From NCBI RefSeq assembly GCF_002953215.1, contig NZ_CP026378.1:2462540-2526539 (forward strand): DNA of 64,000 bases, given 5' to 3'. The stretch's first letter is position 1, and each line of letters starts with the position of its first letter. The stretch is from Mixta calida. Its GTDB lineage: Bacteria; Pseudomonadota; Gammaproteobacteria; Enterobacterales; Enterobacteriaceae. Below are positions 29,607 through 36,954 of this stretch, in pieces. The position numbers were made by a program, and so were the translations under genes. The notes under the pieces are model-generated. The model did not search any database. It was not told where the DNA came from and was given only the letters and a program-made list of their open reading frames with translations.

Positions 29607-29819
29607 ATGAATTTTGCCGACCCGATTGATGAAGCCGCAGAACGCGAGCAGCAGCTGATAGCGGTAGCGCTGGCTAACCGACCGGCGCCCAGCGTTGAGT
29701 TCACTGGTAAGTGTCACTACTGCGAAGAGGAGATCAGTAAGGGACATTACTGCTCAGCAGAGTGCAGAGAAGACCACAGCCGCGTGGTGTGGGCTGAGAA
29801 GCAGCGGAGGTTGATGTGA
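29607..29819 (+). CDS. Small zinc-finger protein (70 aa)
   Basis: Start ATG 29607 is set by CGGAGAA 7 nt upstream; a longer frame from 29454 runs across the terminator and is unlikely. FTGKCHYCEEEISKGHYCSA with CxxC and HYCSAEC forms a zinc knuckle like the TraR/DksA-type or DUF2116 small proteins. The N-terminus is acidic and helical (MNFADPIDEAAEREQQLIAV). It could act on RNA polymerase, as TraR does, but that is speculation. Confidence 0.6.
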   Translation: MNFADPIDEAAEREQQLIAVALANRPAPSVEFTGKCHYCEEEISKGHYCSAECREDHSRVVWAEKQRRLM

Positions 29820-30044
29820 ATGACGCCCGAAGCGGAGAATGCGATTCGCTCCGTAGCAAGGAAGTGCAGAGCTGAAATCATCAAGGCCATCGACGGCCGG
29901 CCAAAGTCAGACCACGACAGCATCATCACCACCCTTCTCGATAAACACGCCAGAACAATTCAATGCCTCCCGCCCGGTACGTTTCCAGCAAAGCGCTGGC
30001 TCAGCTATTTCGTGCGGGAAATAGATAAGGAGATGACTCGATGA
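29820..30044 (+). CDS. Small phage protein, function unknown
   Basis: 74 aa, directly after the previous stop. A GGAGG lies 9 nt before the ATG. The sequence is helical and basic (RSVARKCRAEIIKAIDGRPK) with a Trp/Phe-containing end (AKRWLSYFVREIDKEM). It overlaps the next gene by 4 nt. Not recognised. Confidence 0.5.
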   Translation: MTPEAENAIRSVARKCRAEIIKAIDGRPKSDHDSIITTLLDKHARTIQCLPPGTFPAKRWLSYFVREIDKEMTR

Positions 30045-30247
30045 AAGAGATGCCTTCTCGTCAGATGGCCGTTATCGGCACTCATATGCAGACCGGTGAA
30101 CAGGTTTATTTCCGCTCTGCATACTATGCGCCGGGCTTCCACCGATCCGGTATCAAAGAAGCAATTAGCGGTCGAGCAAAGTCGCATCGCGGCTTCACTT
30201 GGCGTTACGCGACTAAGAAAGAACGCGAGCAGCACGCTAGTCACTAA
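30041..30247 (+). CDS. Small basic phage protein, function unknown
   Basis: 68 aa, beginning MKEMPSRQMAVIGTHMQTGE, rich in Arg, Lys and His (KSHRGFTWRYATKKEREQHA). It overlaps the upstream gene (ATGA). Basic charge suggests nucleic-acid binding. No family recognised. Confidence 0.5.
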   Translation: MKEMPSRQMAVIGTHMQTGEQVYFRSAYYAPGFHRSGIKEAISGRAKSHRGFTWRYATKKEREQHASH

Positions 30248-30291
30248 CCACCTCCCCCTATTCACTATCGCGCTATGCGTGAGGAGTTGTT

Positions 30292-30957
30292 ATGTCTGAG
30301 AAATACCGTCTCATTTACTGCGACCCGCCATGGGCATACAGCAACACTATCAGTAACGGCGCAGCATCTGACCACTACGCAACGATGGCGATCACGGACA
30401 TCAAGCGACTGCCAGTTTGGGATATTGCGGCCGAAGATGCAGTGCTGGCGATGTGGTACACCGGCACACATAACGCCGAAGCCGTCCAGCTCGCTGAAGC
30501 ATGGGGATTCAAGGTCAGAACGATGAAAGGGTTTACGTGGGTTAAGCTGAACCAACTAGCGGAGCAACACATCAACAAGGCGCTGGCGGCGGGTGAAGTA
30601 GAGGACTTTTACGATCTGCTGGGCTTGCTCAACGCGCAAACCAGAATGAACGGCGGCAATTACACCCGAGCAAACTCGGAAGACATGCTGATAGCTGTGC
30701 GTGGTGCAGGTATCGAAAGGGTTAATGCATCGGTTAAGCAGGTCATCTATAGCCCGCTAGGTGAACACAGCGCAAAGCCGTGGGAGGCTCGCCACCGGCT
30801 GGAGCTGCTTTATGGCGATGTGCCGCGGATTGAGTTATTCAGTCGAGGTAATGCTGCAGGGTGGCACCACTGGGGAAACCAGAACCCTCGCAACGATATA
30901 GAGCTTTTGCCCGGGGTAGCAGCCCCAGCAGCAAAAAACATAGGCGATGCCGCATGA
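30292..30957 (+). CDS. MT-A70-type adenine methyltransferase
   Basis: 221 aa. Catalytic DPPW is at residues 11-14 in LIYCDPPWAYSN. Further MT-A70 elements are WDIAAEDAVLAMWYTGTH, GFTWVKLN and NSEDMLIAVRG; the late YGDVPRIELFSRG is the usual C-terminal block. It would methylate adenine N6 in DNA, probably to protect phage DNA or alter regulation. It has its own GAGGAG-like start signal and lies between accessory genes and excisionase. Confidence 0.9.
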   Translation: MSEKYRLIYCDPPWAYSNTISNGAASDHYATMAITDIKRLPVWDIAAEDAVLAMWYTGTHNAEAVQLAEAWGFKVRTMKGFTWVKLNQLAEQHINKALAAGEVEDFYDLLGLLNAQTRMNGGNYTRANSEDMLIAVRGAGIERVNASVKQVIYSPLGEHSAKPWEARHRLELLYGDVPRIELFSRGNAAGWHHWGNQNPRNDIELLPGVAAPAAKNIGDAA

Positions 30958-31028
30958 TCACCCCCGCCCACCTCATCATCACCATCATTGCGATCATCAT
31001 CGCCAGAGCAATATTCAACTACCTGTAG
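30954..31028 (+). CDS. Very small hydrophobic peptide (24 aa)
   Basis: ATG 30954 overlaps the methylase stop (ATGA) and ends at TAG 31028. The peptide, starting MITPAHLIITIIAIIIARAI, is a single membrane helix. There is no separate Shine-Dalgarno, so it would rely on coupling. It may be an accidental frame, but length, hydrophobicity and coupling make it worth listing. Confidence 0.35.
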   Translation: MITPAHLIITIIAIIIARAIFNYL

Positions 31029-31037
31029 AGGTCATCT

Positions 31038-31385
31038 ATGGAAGCTTACGCGCTTACCCTGGATGAGGCCTGCGCGTTTCTCGGCATCTCCCGATCCACG
31101 GCCAGCAACTGGATACGGTCGGGACGCCTGACAGCAACACGCAAAGACCCGTCCAAACCGAAGTCACCCTATCTCGTCACCCGCCAGGCATGTATTGCCG
31201 CTCTCAATAATCCAATGCACACTGTCGCAGTGAGCGCGGCAGATAAACATGAGGAAAAACCATGTCGATCTTTCGCAGAGGTGAAATTTGGTACGCCAGT
31301 TTCACAACGGCGGGCGGAAAAAGAGTTAAGCAGTCTCTTGGCACGTCCGACAAGCAGCAGGCGCAGGAACTCCACGACAAATTAA
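31038..31385 (+). CDS. xis: Excisionase / HTH protein
   Basis: 115 aa with a MerR-like/HTH_17 domain at the N-terminus (YALTLDEACAFLGISRSTAS, then NWIRSGRLTATR), typical of AlpA/Xis-type DNA-bending proteins. GAGG precedes ATG. The last about 40 codons overlap the beginning of the integrase in another frame, an unusually long overlap. It would bind arm sites near attP and direct excision. Placement next to int supports the assignment. Confidence 0.7.
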   Translation: MEAYALTLDEACAFLGISRSTASNWIRSGRLTATRKDPSKPKSPYLVTRQACIAALNNPMHTVAVSAADKHEEKPCRSFAEVKFGTPVSQRRAEKELSSLLARPTSSRRRNSTTN

Positions 31386-32422
31386 AGGCTGAGTCGTGGC
31401 GTATTGTGAAGATGGGTGAGCCCATTTCCATGACGTTTGAAGAAGCCTGCGTTCGCTGGATTCATGAGAAGGCAGAAAAGAAAACCCTGAGTGATGACAA
31501 GGATCGGATAGCCTTCTGGCTTCCGTTCCTGAAAGGGAAGCAGCTCAGGGATATTACAGAAAGAGAAATCTACGCAGCTGTCGCAAGGATAGAAAACCGA
31601 AACCACTTCAACCGGTGGAAAAAGCAAGCTGCAGCTTGTGAGAAAAGAGGAAGGCCCGCTCCTGAATACACACCTAAGCTTGCCTCGCAGGGCACAAAGA
31701 TAAAGCACCTGTCTTTTATCCGTTCTCTACTGAGGGCTGCGGAAAGAGAGTGGCGCGTCCTCGAAAAAGCGCCGCTGGTAAAGGTGCCTGTGGTGAAGGA
31801 GCGCCGCATCCGATGGCTGAAGCCGGAAGAAGCCAGGCGGCTGATAAATGAATGCTCCGAACCACTGAAGTCCACAGTGGAATTTGCGCTATGTACCGGG
31901 CTAAGACGCTCCAACATCACAAACCTGAAATGGGAGCAGATAGACCTGCAGAGGCGCATGGCATGGATTTATGCGGATGAGAGCAAATCAGGCAGAGCAA
32001 TTGGCGTTGCCCTGAATGATACGGCCTGCGCAGTGTTGAGAAAGAACATTGGCAGGCATGATGAGTACGTGTTCGTCTACGTCGAAAGAGTGAAACACGA
32101 TAACGGGGAAACGTCAAAAGTAACCCGCCCGGTCAGCAGTAACGCCAATACCGGATGGAGGGCTGCGTTAAGGCGCGCCGGAATCGAAGATTTCAGGTTT
32201 CACGATTTGCGCCATACATGGGCGACATGGCTGATTATGGCAGGCGTACCGATTTCCACGCTTCAGGAAATGGGTGGCTGGCAGACCATCGACATGGTGA
32301 GACGATACGCGCATTTTTCATCGAGTCATTTGTCACTGCATGCACGACTGATTGATGATATTTTTACGCAAAATGTCCCAAATTTGTCCCATAACGATTC
32401 AAGGGATGGAACCAATAACTGA
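31262..32422 (+). CDS. int: Tyrosine integrase
   Basis: 386 aa. The N-terminal arm-binding part starts IFRRGEIWYASFTTAGGKRV; a core-binding domain spans about 55-170. Catalytic residues fit Arg215 (CTGLRRSN), Lys242 (ESKSGR), His314 and Arg317 (FHDLRHTW), Trp340 (GGWQ) and nucleophile Tyr349 (RRYAHFS). It integrates phage DNA at the bacterial site, which must lie next to the gene. The 3' end is 13 bp from the host ridA-family gene. Confidence 0.95.
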   Translation: MSIFRRGEIWYASFTTAGGKRVKQSLGTSDKQQAQELHDKLKAESWRIVKMGEPISMTFEEACVRWIHEKAEKKTLSDDKDRIAFWLPFLKGKQLRDITEREIYAAVARIENRNHFNRWKKQAAACEKRGRPAPEYTPKLASQGTKIKHLSFIRSLLRAAEREWRVLEKAPLVKVPVVKERRIRWLKPEEARRLINECSEPLKSTVEFALCTGLRRSNITNLKWEQIDLQRRMAWIYADESKSGRAIGVALNDTACAVLRKNIGRHDEYVFVYVERVKHDNGETSKVTRPVSSNANTGWRAALRRAGIEDFRFHDLRHTWATWLIMAGVPISTLQEMGGWQTIDMVRRYAHFSSSHLSLHARLIDDIFTQNVPNLSHNDSRDGTNN

Positions 32423-32434
32423 TAAGGTTTTGAT

Positions 32435-32797
32435 ATGAATAATGAAATAATCAGGATTGAGCCAGTGGAACACCGCATGTCGGAAGCGGTGATCCACAAC
32501 GATACCGTTTATTACACCAGCGTACCGGAAAACCTGGATGAAGACGCCGAGGCGCAAACTGCGAATGCGCTGGCGGTGATAGATAAACTGCTGACGCGCG
32601 TGGGATCGGATAAAAGCCGGATTCTCGACGCGACTATTTTCCTCGTGGATAAGGCGGATTTCGCCGCCATGAACCGCGCCTGGGACGCCTGGGTGTCGCC
32701 CGGCAACGCGCCGGTGCGCTGCACCGTGCAGGCCGGCCTGATGAACCCGAAATATAAAGTCGAAATTAAAATTATCGCCGCGCTGAACCCGGCCTGA
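32435..32797 (+). CDS. yoaB: RidA-family protein YoaB
   Basis: 120 aa. Matches E. coli YoaB along the protein: AVIHNDTVYYTSVPENLDED, then SRILDATIFLVDKADFAAMN and PVRCTVQAGLMNPKYKVEI, where the Arg and Glu/Gln positions of the RidA active site occur. RidA proteins deaminate reactive enamines/imines. The first about 14 residues differ from E. coli, and the start is only 13 bp after the phage integrase, so the 5' end or promoter may have been replaced by prophage DNA. AAGG lies before the ATG. Confidence 0.85.
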   Translation: MNNEIIRIEPVEHRMSEAVIHNDTVYYTSVPENLDEDAEAQTANALAVIDKLLTRVGSDKSRILDATIFLVDKADFAAMNRAWDAWVSPGNAPVRCTVQAGLMNPKYKVEIKIIAALNPA

Positions 32798-32980
32798 TTA
32801 CTCTTCTTCGTCATCCTCAAAGCGCGCTGCGATATGTCCGCCAGTATGCGACTGGCGGATCTCCTGCGCCACCAGCGTAATCGCCTCGCCGCTGCTCATT
32901 CCCTCAGCCATCAGTTGCTGAATACGTTCCACTGCCTGCTGCTGCTGTTCATGGCTCAATGCTGGTAAACCTGTAAACAT
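32798..32980 (-). CDS. yoaH: UPF0181 protein YoaH
   Basis: 60 aa, starting [20 protein letters not shown] and ending with an acidic tail (RFEDDEEE). Nearly identical in pattern to E. coli YoaH, including [18 protein letters not shown]. The function is unknown. It is convergent with yoaB, with adjacent stop codons, and divergent from pabB, as in E. coli. Confidence 0.93.
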   Translation of the reverse strand: MFTGLPALSHEQQQQAVERIQQLMAEGMSSGEAITLVAQEIRQSHTGGHIAARFEDDEEE

Positions 32981-33080
32981 TCTGGCTCCTGTAAATCATA
33001 AAAGGCGCGTAAACAAACAGATGCCAGCAAAGACAAAATATGCCAGGCTTGCCGTTTGTTTATCATTAACGCCGTAGAGA

Positions 33081-34466
33081 GTGATGCCCGTAGTTTATCA
33101 TGCTTTACCCTACACGCCCGACGCGCTTTCACGCTTATTTCAGCGCGTGTCGCATTTGCCGTGGGCCATGCTGCTCAGCTCAGCTTTTGCCGATCATCCT
33201 GACAGCCGCTTCGATATTATGGTGGCCGATCCGCTCGCCACGCTGGAGACGCGCGGCGATATCACGCACATTCGCAAAGGTGACGTTGTCACGGAATCGA
33301 GCGACGATCCGCTCGCCTTGTTAAACAATGAACTGGCGCAGCTGTTGCCTGTCGTGCCGTCGCGTGACGATCTGCCGTTTCAGGGCGGCGCGCTGGGTCT
33401 GTTCGGCTATGACCTGGGCCGCCGCTTCGAGCGTCTGCCGCAGCAGGCGATATCCGATCTGATGACACCGGATATGGCGGCAGGCATTTATGACTGGGCG
33501 CTGATCGCCGATCATCAGCAGCAAACGCTGACGCTGATTGATCACCAGTCGGACGGCGCGCGCCTGCGTTGGCTCAACGGCCTGCCCGCGCGCGATGTCG
33601 GGCCTTTCCGCCTGACCAGCCGCTGGCAGTCCAATATGACGCCAGAATGCTACCGGGCGCGTTTCGATCGGGTTCAGGCATGGCTTCAGGCAGGCGACTG
33701 CTATCAGGTCAATCTGGCGCAGCGCTTTCAGGCGGCTTATGAAGGCGATGAATGGCAGGCTTTTCTTCGCCTTAACCAGAGCAACCGCGCCCCCTTCAGC
33801 GCTTTTTTACGGCTGCCGGAAAGCGCGGTGCTGAGCCTGTCGCCGGAGCGTTTTCTTTCCCTGCGCGACGGCGTAATTGAAACGCGCCCGATCAAGGGCA
33901 CCCTGCCGCGTCTGGAGGATGCGCAGGCGGATCGTCAGCAGGCGCTCAGGCTGGCGAACTCGGAAAAAGATCGTGCGGAAAATTTGATGATCGTCGATCT
34001 GCTGCGTAACGATATTGGTCGCGTCGCCGTGCCCGGCAGCGTGCGCGTGCCGGAGCTGTTTGTGGTTGAGCAGTTTCCCGCCGTGCATCACCTGGTCAGC
34101 ACTATTCGCGCCCAATTAAAAACCGGACTGAGCGCCTGCGATCTGTTGCGCGCCTGCTTTCCCGGCGGCTCGATTACCGGCGCGCCAAAGGTGCGCGCAA
34201 TGGAAATTATCGAAACGCTGGAGTCGCAGCGCCGTAACGCCTGGTGCGGCAGCATCGGCTACCTGAGCCGCTGTGGACGCATGGACAGCAGCATCACTAT
34301 CCGCACGTTGATAGCGGAACAGGGTCAGCTTTACTGCGCTGCAGGCGGCGGCATCGTGGCGGACAGCGAAGCCGATCTGGAGTACCAGGAGACGCTGCAC
34401 AAGCTGCGTCGTATTTTGCCCCTGCTGGAAAACGAGGCGCCGAATGCATCCGCCGCTGACGCTTGA
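33081..34466 (+). CDS. pabB: Aminodeoxychorismate synthase component I
   Basis: About 460 aa; GTG at 33081 is followed at once by ATG 33084, the likelier start. It converts chorismate with ammonia from PabA to 4-amino-4-deoxychorismate in folate synthesis. Conserved chorismate-binding blocks include IKGTLPR (about 273), [35 protein letters not shown] (about 360) and SITIRTL. The N-terminal PabB region has [16 protein letters not shown]. The nudL gene begins inside its 3' end (23-nt overlap). Confidence 0.96.
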   Translation: MMPVVYHALPYTPDALSRLFQRVSHLPWAMLLSSAFADHPDSRFDIMVADPLATLETRGDITHIRKGDVVTESSDDPLALLNNELAQLLPVVPSRDDLPFQGGALGLFGYDLGRRFERLPQQAISDLMTPDMAAGIYDWALIADHQQQTLTLIDHQSDGARLRWLNGLPARDVGPFRLTSRWQSNMTPECYRARFDRVQAWLQAGDCYQVNLAQRFQAAYEGDEWQAFLRLNQSNRAPFSAFLRLPESAVLSLSPERFLSLRDGVIETRPIKGTLPRLEDAQADRQQALRLANSEKDRAENLMIVDLLRNDIGRVAVPGSVRVPELFVVEQFPAVHHLVSTIRAQLKTGLSACDLLRACFPGGSITGAPKVRAMEIIETLESQRRNAWCGSIGYLSRCGRMDSSITIRTLIAEQGQLYCAAGGGIVADSEADLEYQETLHKLRRILPLLENEAPNASAADA

Positions 34467-35031
34467 TCGCTTTCTTACCCGTTTCCTGTTACAGCCGCCC
34501 GCGGCCGTCGAGCCGCAACCGGCGCGCCGTCAGGCGGCGGTGCTGGTGCCGGTAGTGGCGCGGCGCGAGCAGCCGGGACTGTTGTTGACGCGCCGTTCTC
34601 CCTGGCTGCGCAAACATGCGGGCCAGGTGGCGTTCCCCGGCGGTATGCGCGACGACGATGACGCCTCGCTTCACATCACCGCCCTGCGCGAGGCGCATGA
34701 AGAGATCGGCCTGCGTCCACGGGACGTGCGGATTATCGGCACGTTGCCGGTGGTCAGCAGCAGCACCGGCTTTCAGGTGACGCCGGTCGTCGGCCTGATT
34801 CCGCCTGATTTACCCTGGTTCCCCAACGCTGAAGAGGTGGACGCCATTTTTGAAATGCCGCTGGCGGAGGCGCTGCTCCTGTCGCGTTATGCGCCGCTGG
34901 ATATCCACCGCGGCGGGCTGCATCATCGGGTCTGGCTTTCCTGGTATCAGGATTATTTCGTTTGGGGCATGACGGCGGGCATTATTCGGCAGCTCAGCCT
35001 GCAGGTCATGCCGGAGCTGGTCAGCGGATAA
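34444..35031 (+). CDS. nudL: Nudix hydrolase NudL (CoA pyrophosphatase-like)
   Basis: 195 aa. The Nudix box region [20 protein letters not shown] followed by EEIG is at about 66-89, and the NudL/PCD1 UPF0035 signature precedes it ([13 protein letters not shown]). It probably cleaves CoA or related nucleoside diphosphate derivatives. Translation overlaps the end of pabB, as in E. coli, suggesting coupling. Confidence 0.93.
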   Translation: MHPPLTLDRFLTRFLLQPPAAVEPQPARRQAAVLVPVVARREQPGLLLTRRSPWLRKHAGQVAFPGGMRDDDDASLHITALREAHEEIGLRPRDVRIIGTLPVVSSSTGFQVTPVVGLIPPDLPWFPNAEEVDAIFEMPLAEALLLSRYAPLDIHRGGLHHRVWLSWYQDYFVWGMTAGIIRQLSLQVMPELVSG

Positions 35032-35164
35032 CCAAACTAAAGTTGGGTAAAAAGCAGCCTTCCCGTGATTTTTCACTAAATATTCTTCAGTAAGCGATCC
35101 AAATCACTTCCCTATTACGCCAAAGTAGTTATATTTGGCGCGCCGAGCAGCCAGGAGATTTCTG

Positions 35165-35254
35165 ATGCCGCCTCGCATAACTTTACTTCAGGACGAAAAA
35201 TGGACTTTTTATCATCAACCCGTTGATTTTGCGGCCCTGAATAAGTTTTTTTAG
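35165..35254 (+). CDS. Possible leader peptide upstream of sdaA (29 aa)
   Basis: In the 333-bp space between nudL and sdaA, ATG 35165 has AGGAG seven nt upstream and opens a 29-codon frame beginning MPPRITLLQDEKWTFYHQPV and ending in FF before TAG. A T-rich stretch covers its last codons. The region otherwise shows only AT-rich promoter-like DNA. I do not recognise the peptide; it may be a leader ORF or a small protein. Confidence 0.4.
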   Translation: MPPRITLLQDEKWTFYHQPVDFAALNKFF

Positions 35255-35364
35255 CTGAATTAATTAGTTTATTTCATGCGAAAAGATGATTTTTTAACCA
35301 CCAGGATGATTACTATACGCAGTGCATCTTTTGCTGCGTTGTTAATAATTAAGGAGCGTGTAGC

Positions 35365-36729
35365 GTGATTAGCGTTTTCGACATGTTTAAGATCGGCATT
35401 GGCCCGTCCAGTTCCCATACATTGGGTCCGATGAAAGCCGGCAAACAGTTTGTCGACGATTTGATCCGGGATAACCGGCTGTTGGACGTTACGCGCATCG
35501 CTGTAGAAGTCTACGGCTCGCTGTCGCTCACCGGCAAAGGCCACCATACCGATATCGCCATTATTATGGGTCTCTCCGGCGCGTCGCCGGAAAGCGTGGA
35601 TATCGACGCCATTCCCGCTTTCATCCGCGACGTAGAGCAGCGCGAGCGCCTGCTGCTGGCGAACGGTCAGCATGAGGTCGATTTTCCGCGCGAAGGCGGC
35701 ATGAACTTCCGCAGCGAAAACCTCTCTCTGCATGAGAACGGTATGCGTATTCACGCCTTCGCCGGCGAGGAGCGCATCTATAGCAAAACCTACTACTCTA
35801 TCGGCGGCGGTTTTATCGTCGACGAAGAGCATTTCGGCGAGTCGGTGCTGGATGAAGTGGCGGTGCCCTGGCCTTACAAATCTGCAAAAGAGCTGCTGGC
35901 GCACTGTCGTGAAACCGGCCTCTCTCTGTCCGGCCTGGTGATGAAAAACGAGCTGGCGCTACACAGCCGCCAGGAAATTGAGAGCTATTTCGCCGCCGTC
36001 TGGCAAACCATGCGCGACTGTATCGATCGCGGCCTGAACACTGAAGGTGTGCTGCCGGGTCCGCTGCGCGTGCCGCGTCGCGCCGCCGCGCTGCGTCGTA
36101 TGCTGGTCTCCTCCGGCAAGCTCTCTAACGATCCAATGAACGTGATCGACTGGGTCAATATGTTCGCGCTGGCGGTTAACGAAGAGAACGCCGCCGGCGG
36201 ACGGGTCGTTACCGCGCCGACCAACGGCGCCTGCGGCATCGTGCCGGCGGTGTTGGCCTATTATGATCACTTTATCGAGTCGGTCAGCCCCGATATCTTT
36301 ATCCGCTACTTTATGGCGGCGGGCGCGGTTGGCGTGCTGTATAAAATGAACGCCTCCATCTCCGGCGCCGAAGTCGGCTGCCAGGGCGAAGTGGGCGTCG
36401 CCTGCTCAATGGCGGCGGCGGGCCTCGCGGAGCTGCTGGGCGCCAGCCCGGAACAGGTTTGCGTCGCGGCAGAGATCGGCATGGAGCATAACCTCGGCCT
36501 CACCTGCGATCCGGTCGCCGGTCAGGTACAGGTGCCCTGCATTGAACGTAACGCCATCGCCTCGGTAAAAGCGATCAACTCGGCGCGTATGGCGCTGCGG
36601 CGTACCAGCGAAGCGCGCGTCTCGCTCGATAAAGTGATCGAGACGATGTACGAAACCGGCAAGGATATGAACGCCAAGTACCGTGAAACCTCGCGCGGCG
36701 GCCTGGCGATTAAGGTGCAGTGCGATTAA
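35365..36729 (+). CDS. sdaA: L-serine ammonia-lyase I
   Basis: 454 aa, GTG start with AAGGAG eight nt upstream. Converts L-serine to pyruvate and ammonia with a [4Fe-4S] cluster. The N-terminal beta domain opens FDMFKIGIGPSSSHTLGPM. The cluster cysteines occur in the C-terminal alpha domain: NGACGIVPA, EVGCQGEVGVACSMAAAG and the AIA-side LTCDPVAGQVQVPCIERNA. A strong terminator follows at 36755. Confidence 0.97.
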   Translation: MISVFDMFKIGIGPSSSHTLGPMKAGKQFVDDLIRDNRLLDVTRIAVEVYGSLSLTGKGHHTDIAIIMGLSGASPESVDIDAIPAFIRDVEQRERLLLANGQHEVDFPREGGMNFRSENLSLHENGMRIHAFAGEERIYSKTYYSIGGGFIVDEEHFGESVLDEVAVPWPYKSAKELLAHCRETGLSLSGLVMKNELALHSRQEIESYFAAVWQTMRDCIDRGLNTEGVLPGPLRVPRRAAALRRMLVSSGKLSNDPMNVIDWVNMFALAVNEENAAGGRVVTAPTNGACGIVPAVLAYYDHFIESVSPDIFIRYFMAAGAVGVLYKMNASISGAEVGCQGEVGVACSMAAAGLAELLGASPEQVCVAAEIGMEHNLGLTCDPVAGQVQVPCIERNAIASVKAINSARMALRRTSEARVSLDKVIETMYETGKDMNAKYRETSRGGLAIKVQCD

Positions 36730-36754
36730 TCCCTGCGGTCCGGCGTAACATCAT

Positions 36755-36785
36755 TAAAGCAGCGTCTTCGACGCTGCTTTTTTTT
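36755..36785 (+). terminator. sdaA terminator
   Basis: AAAGCAGCGTC-TTC-GACGCTGCTTT followed by eight T, shortly after the sdaA stop. The rest of the 225-bp gap to pdeD shows no gene. Confidence 0.9.
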
Positions 36786-36954
36786 GGGCTGCGGCTTCGT
36801 GCGCGCGTCCGAAAAGCGAAACGGCGACTTATTGCGCGTATTTGTTTTCACCGGCGAATCGAAGCGCTTTTTTCATCGGCGCAACTAAACTTAAGGCGGG
36901 GATTGCCGATATGTAACTGTCGGATTTTTATTTGTGCTTTGAGGGTGGCTACGG

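Larger units (their letters stand above)
1..32422. mobile_element. Lambdoid prophage (left end outside window)
   Basis: A continuous block of phage genes in lambda order: integrase, excisionase, recombination, N, CI, Cro, CII, O, helicase, nin genes, Q, lysis, packaging, head, tail. Early-left genes and int are on the plus strand; early-right and late genes are on the minus strand. The block ends in tail genes at the left window edge, so one attachment site and the remaining tail genes lie outside. At the right, int stops 13 bp before the host ridA-family gene, so the other attachment site is probably at about 32,390-32,480. I cannot define the core without the other junction. The portal is of the DUF4055 type and replication uses an O-like protein plus a DnaB-type helicase. 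Confidence 0.95.
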
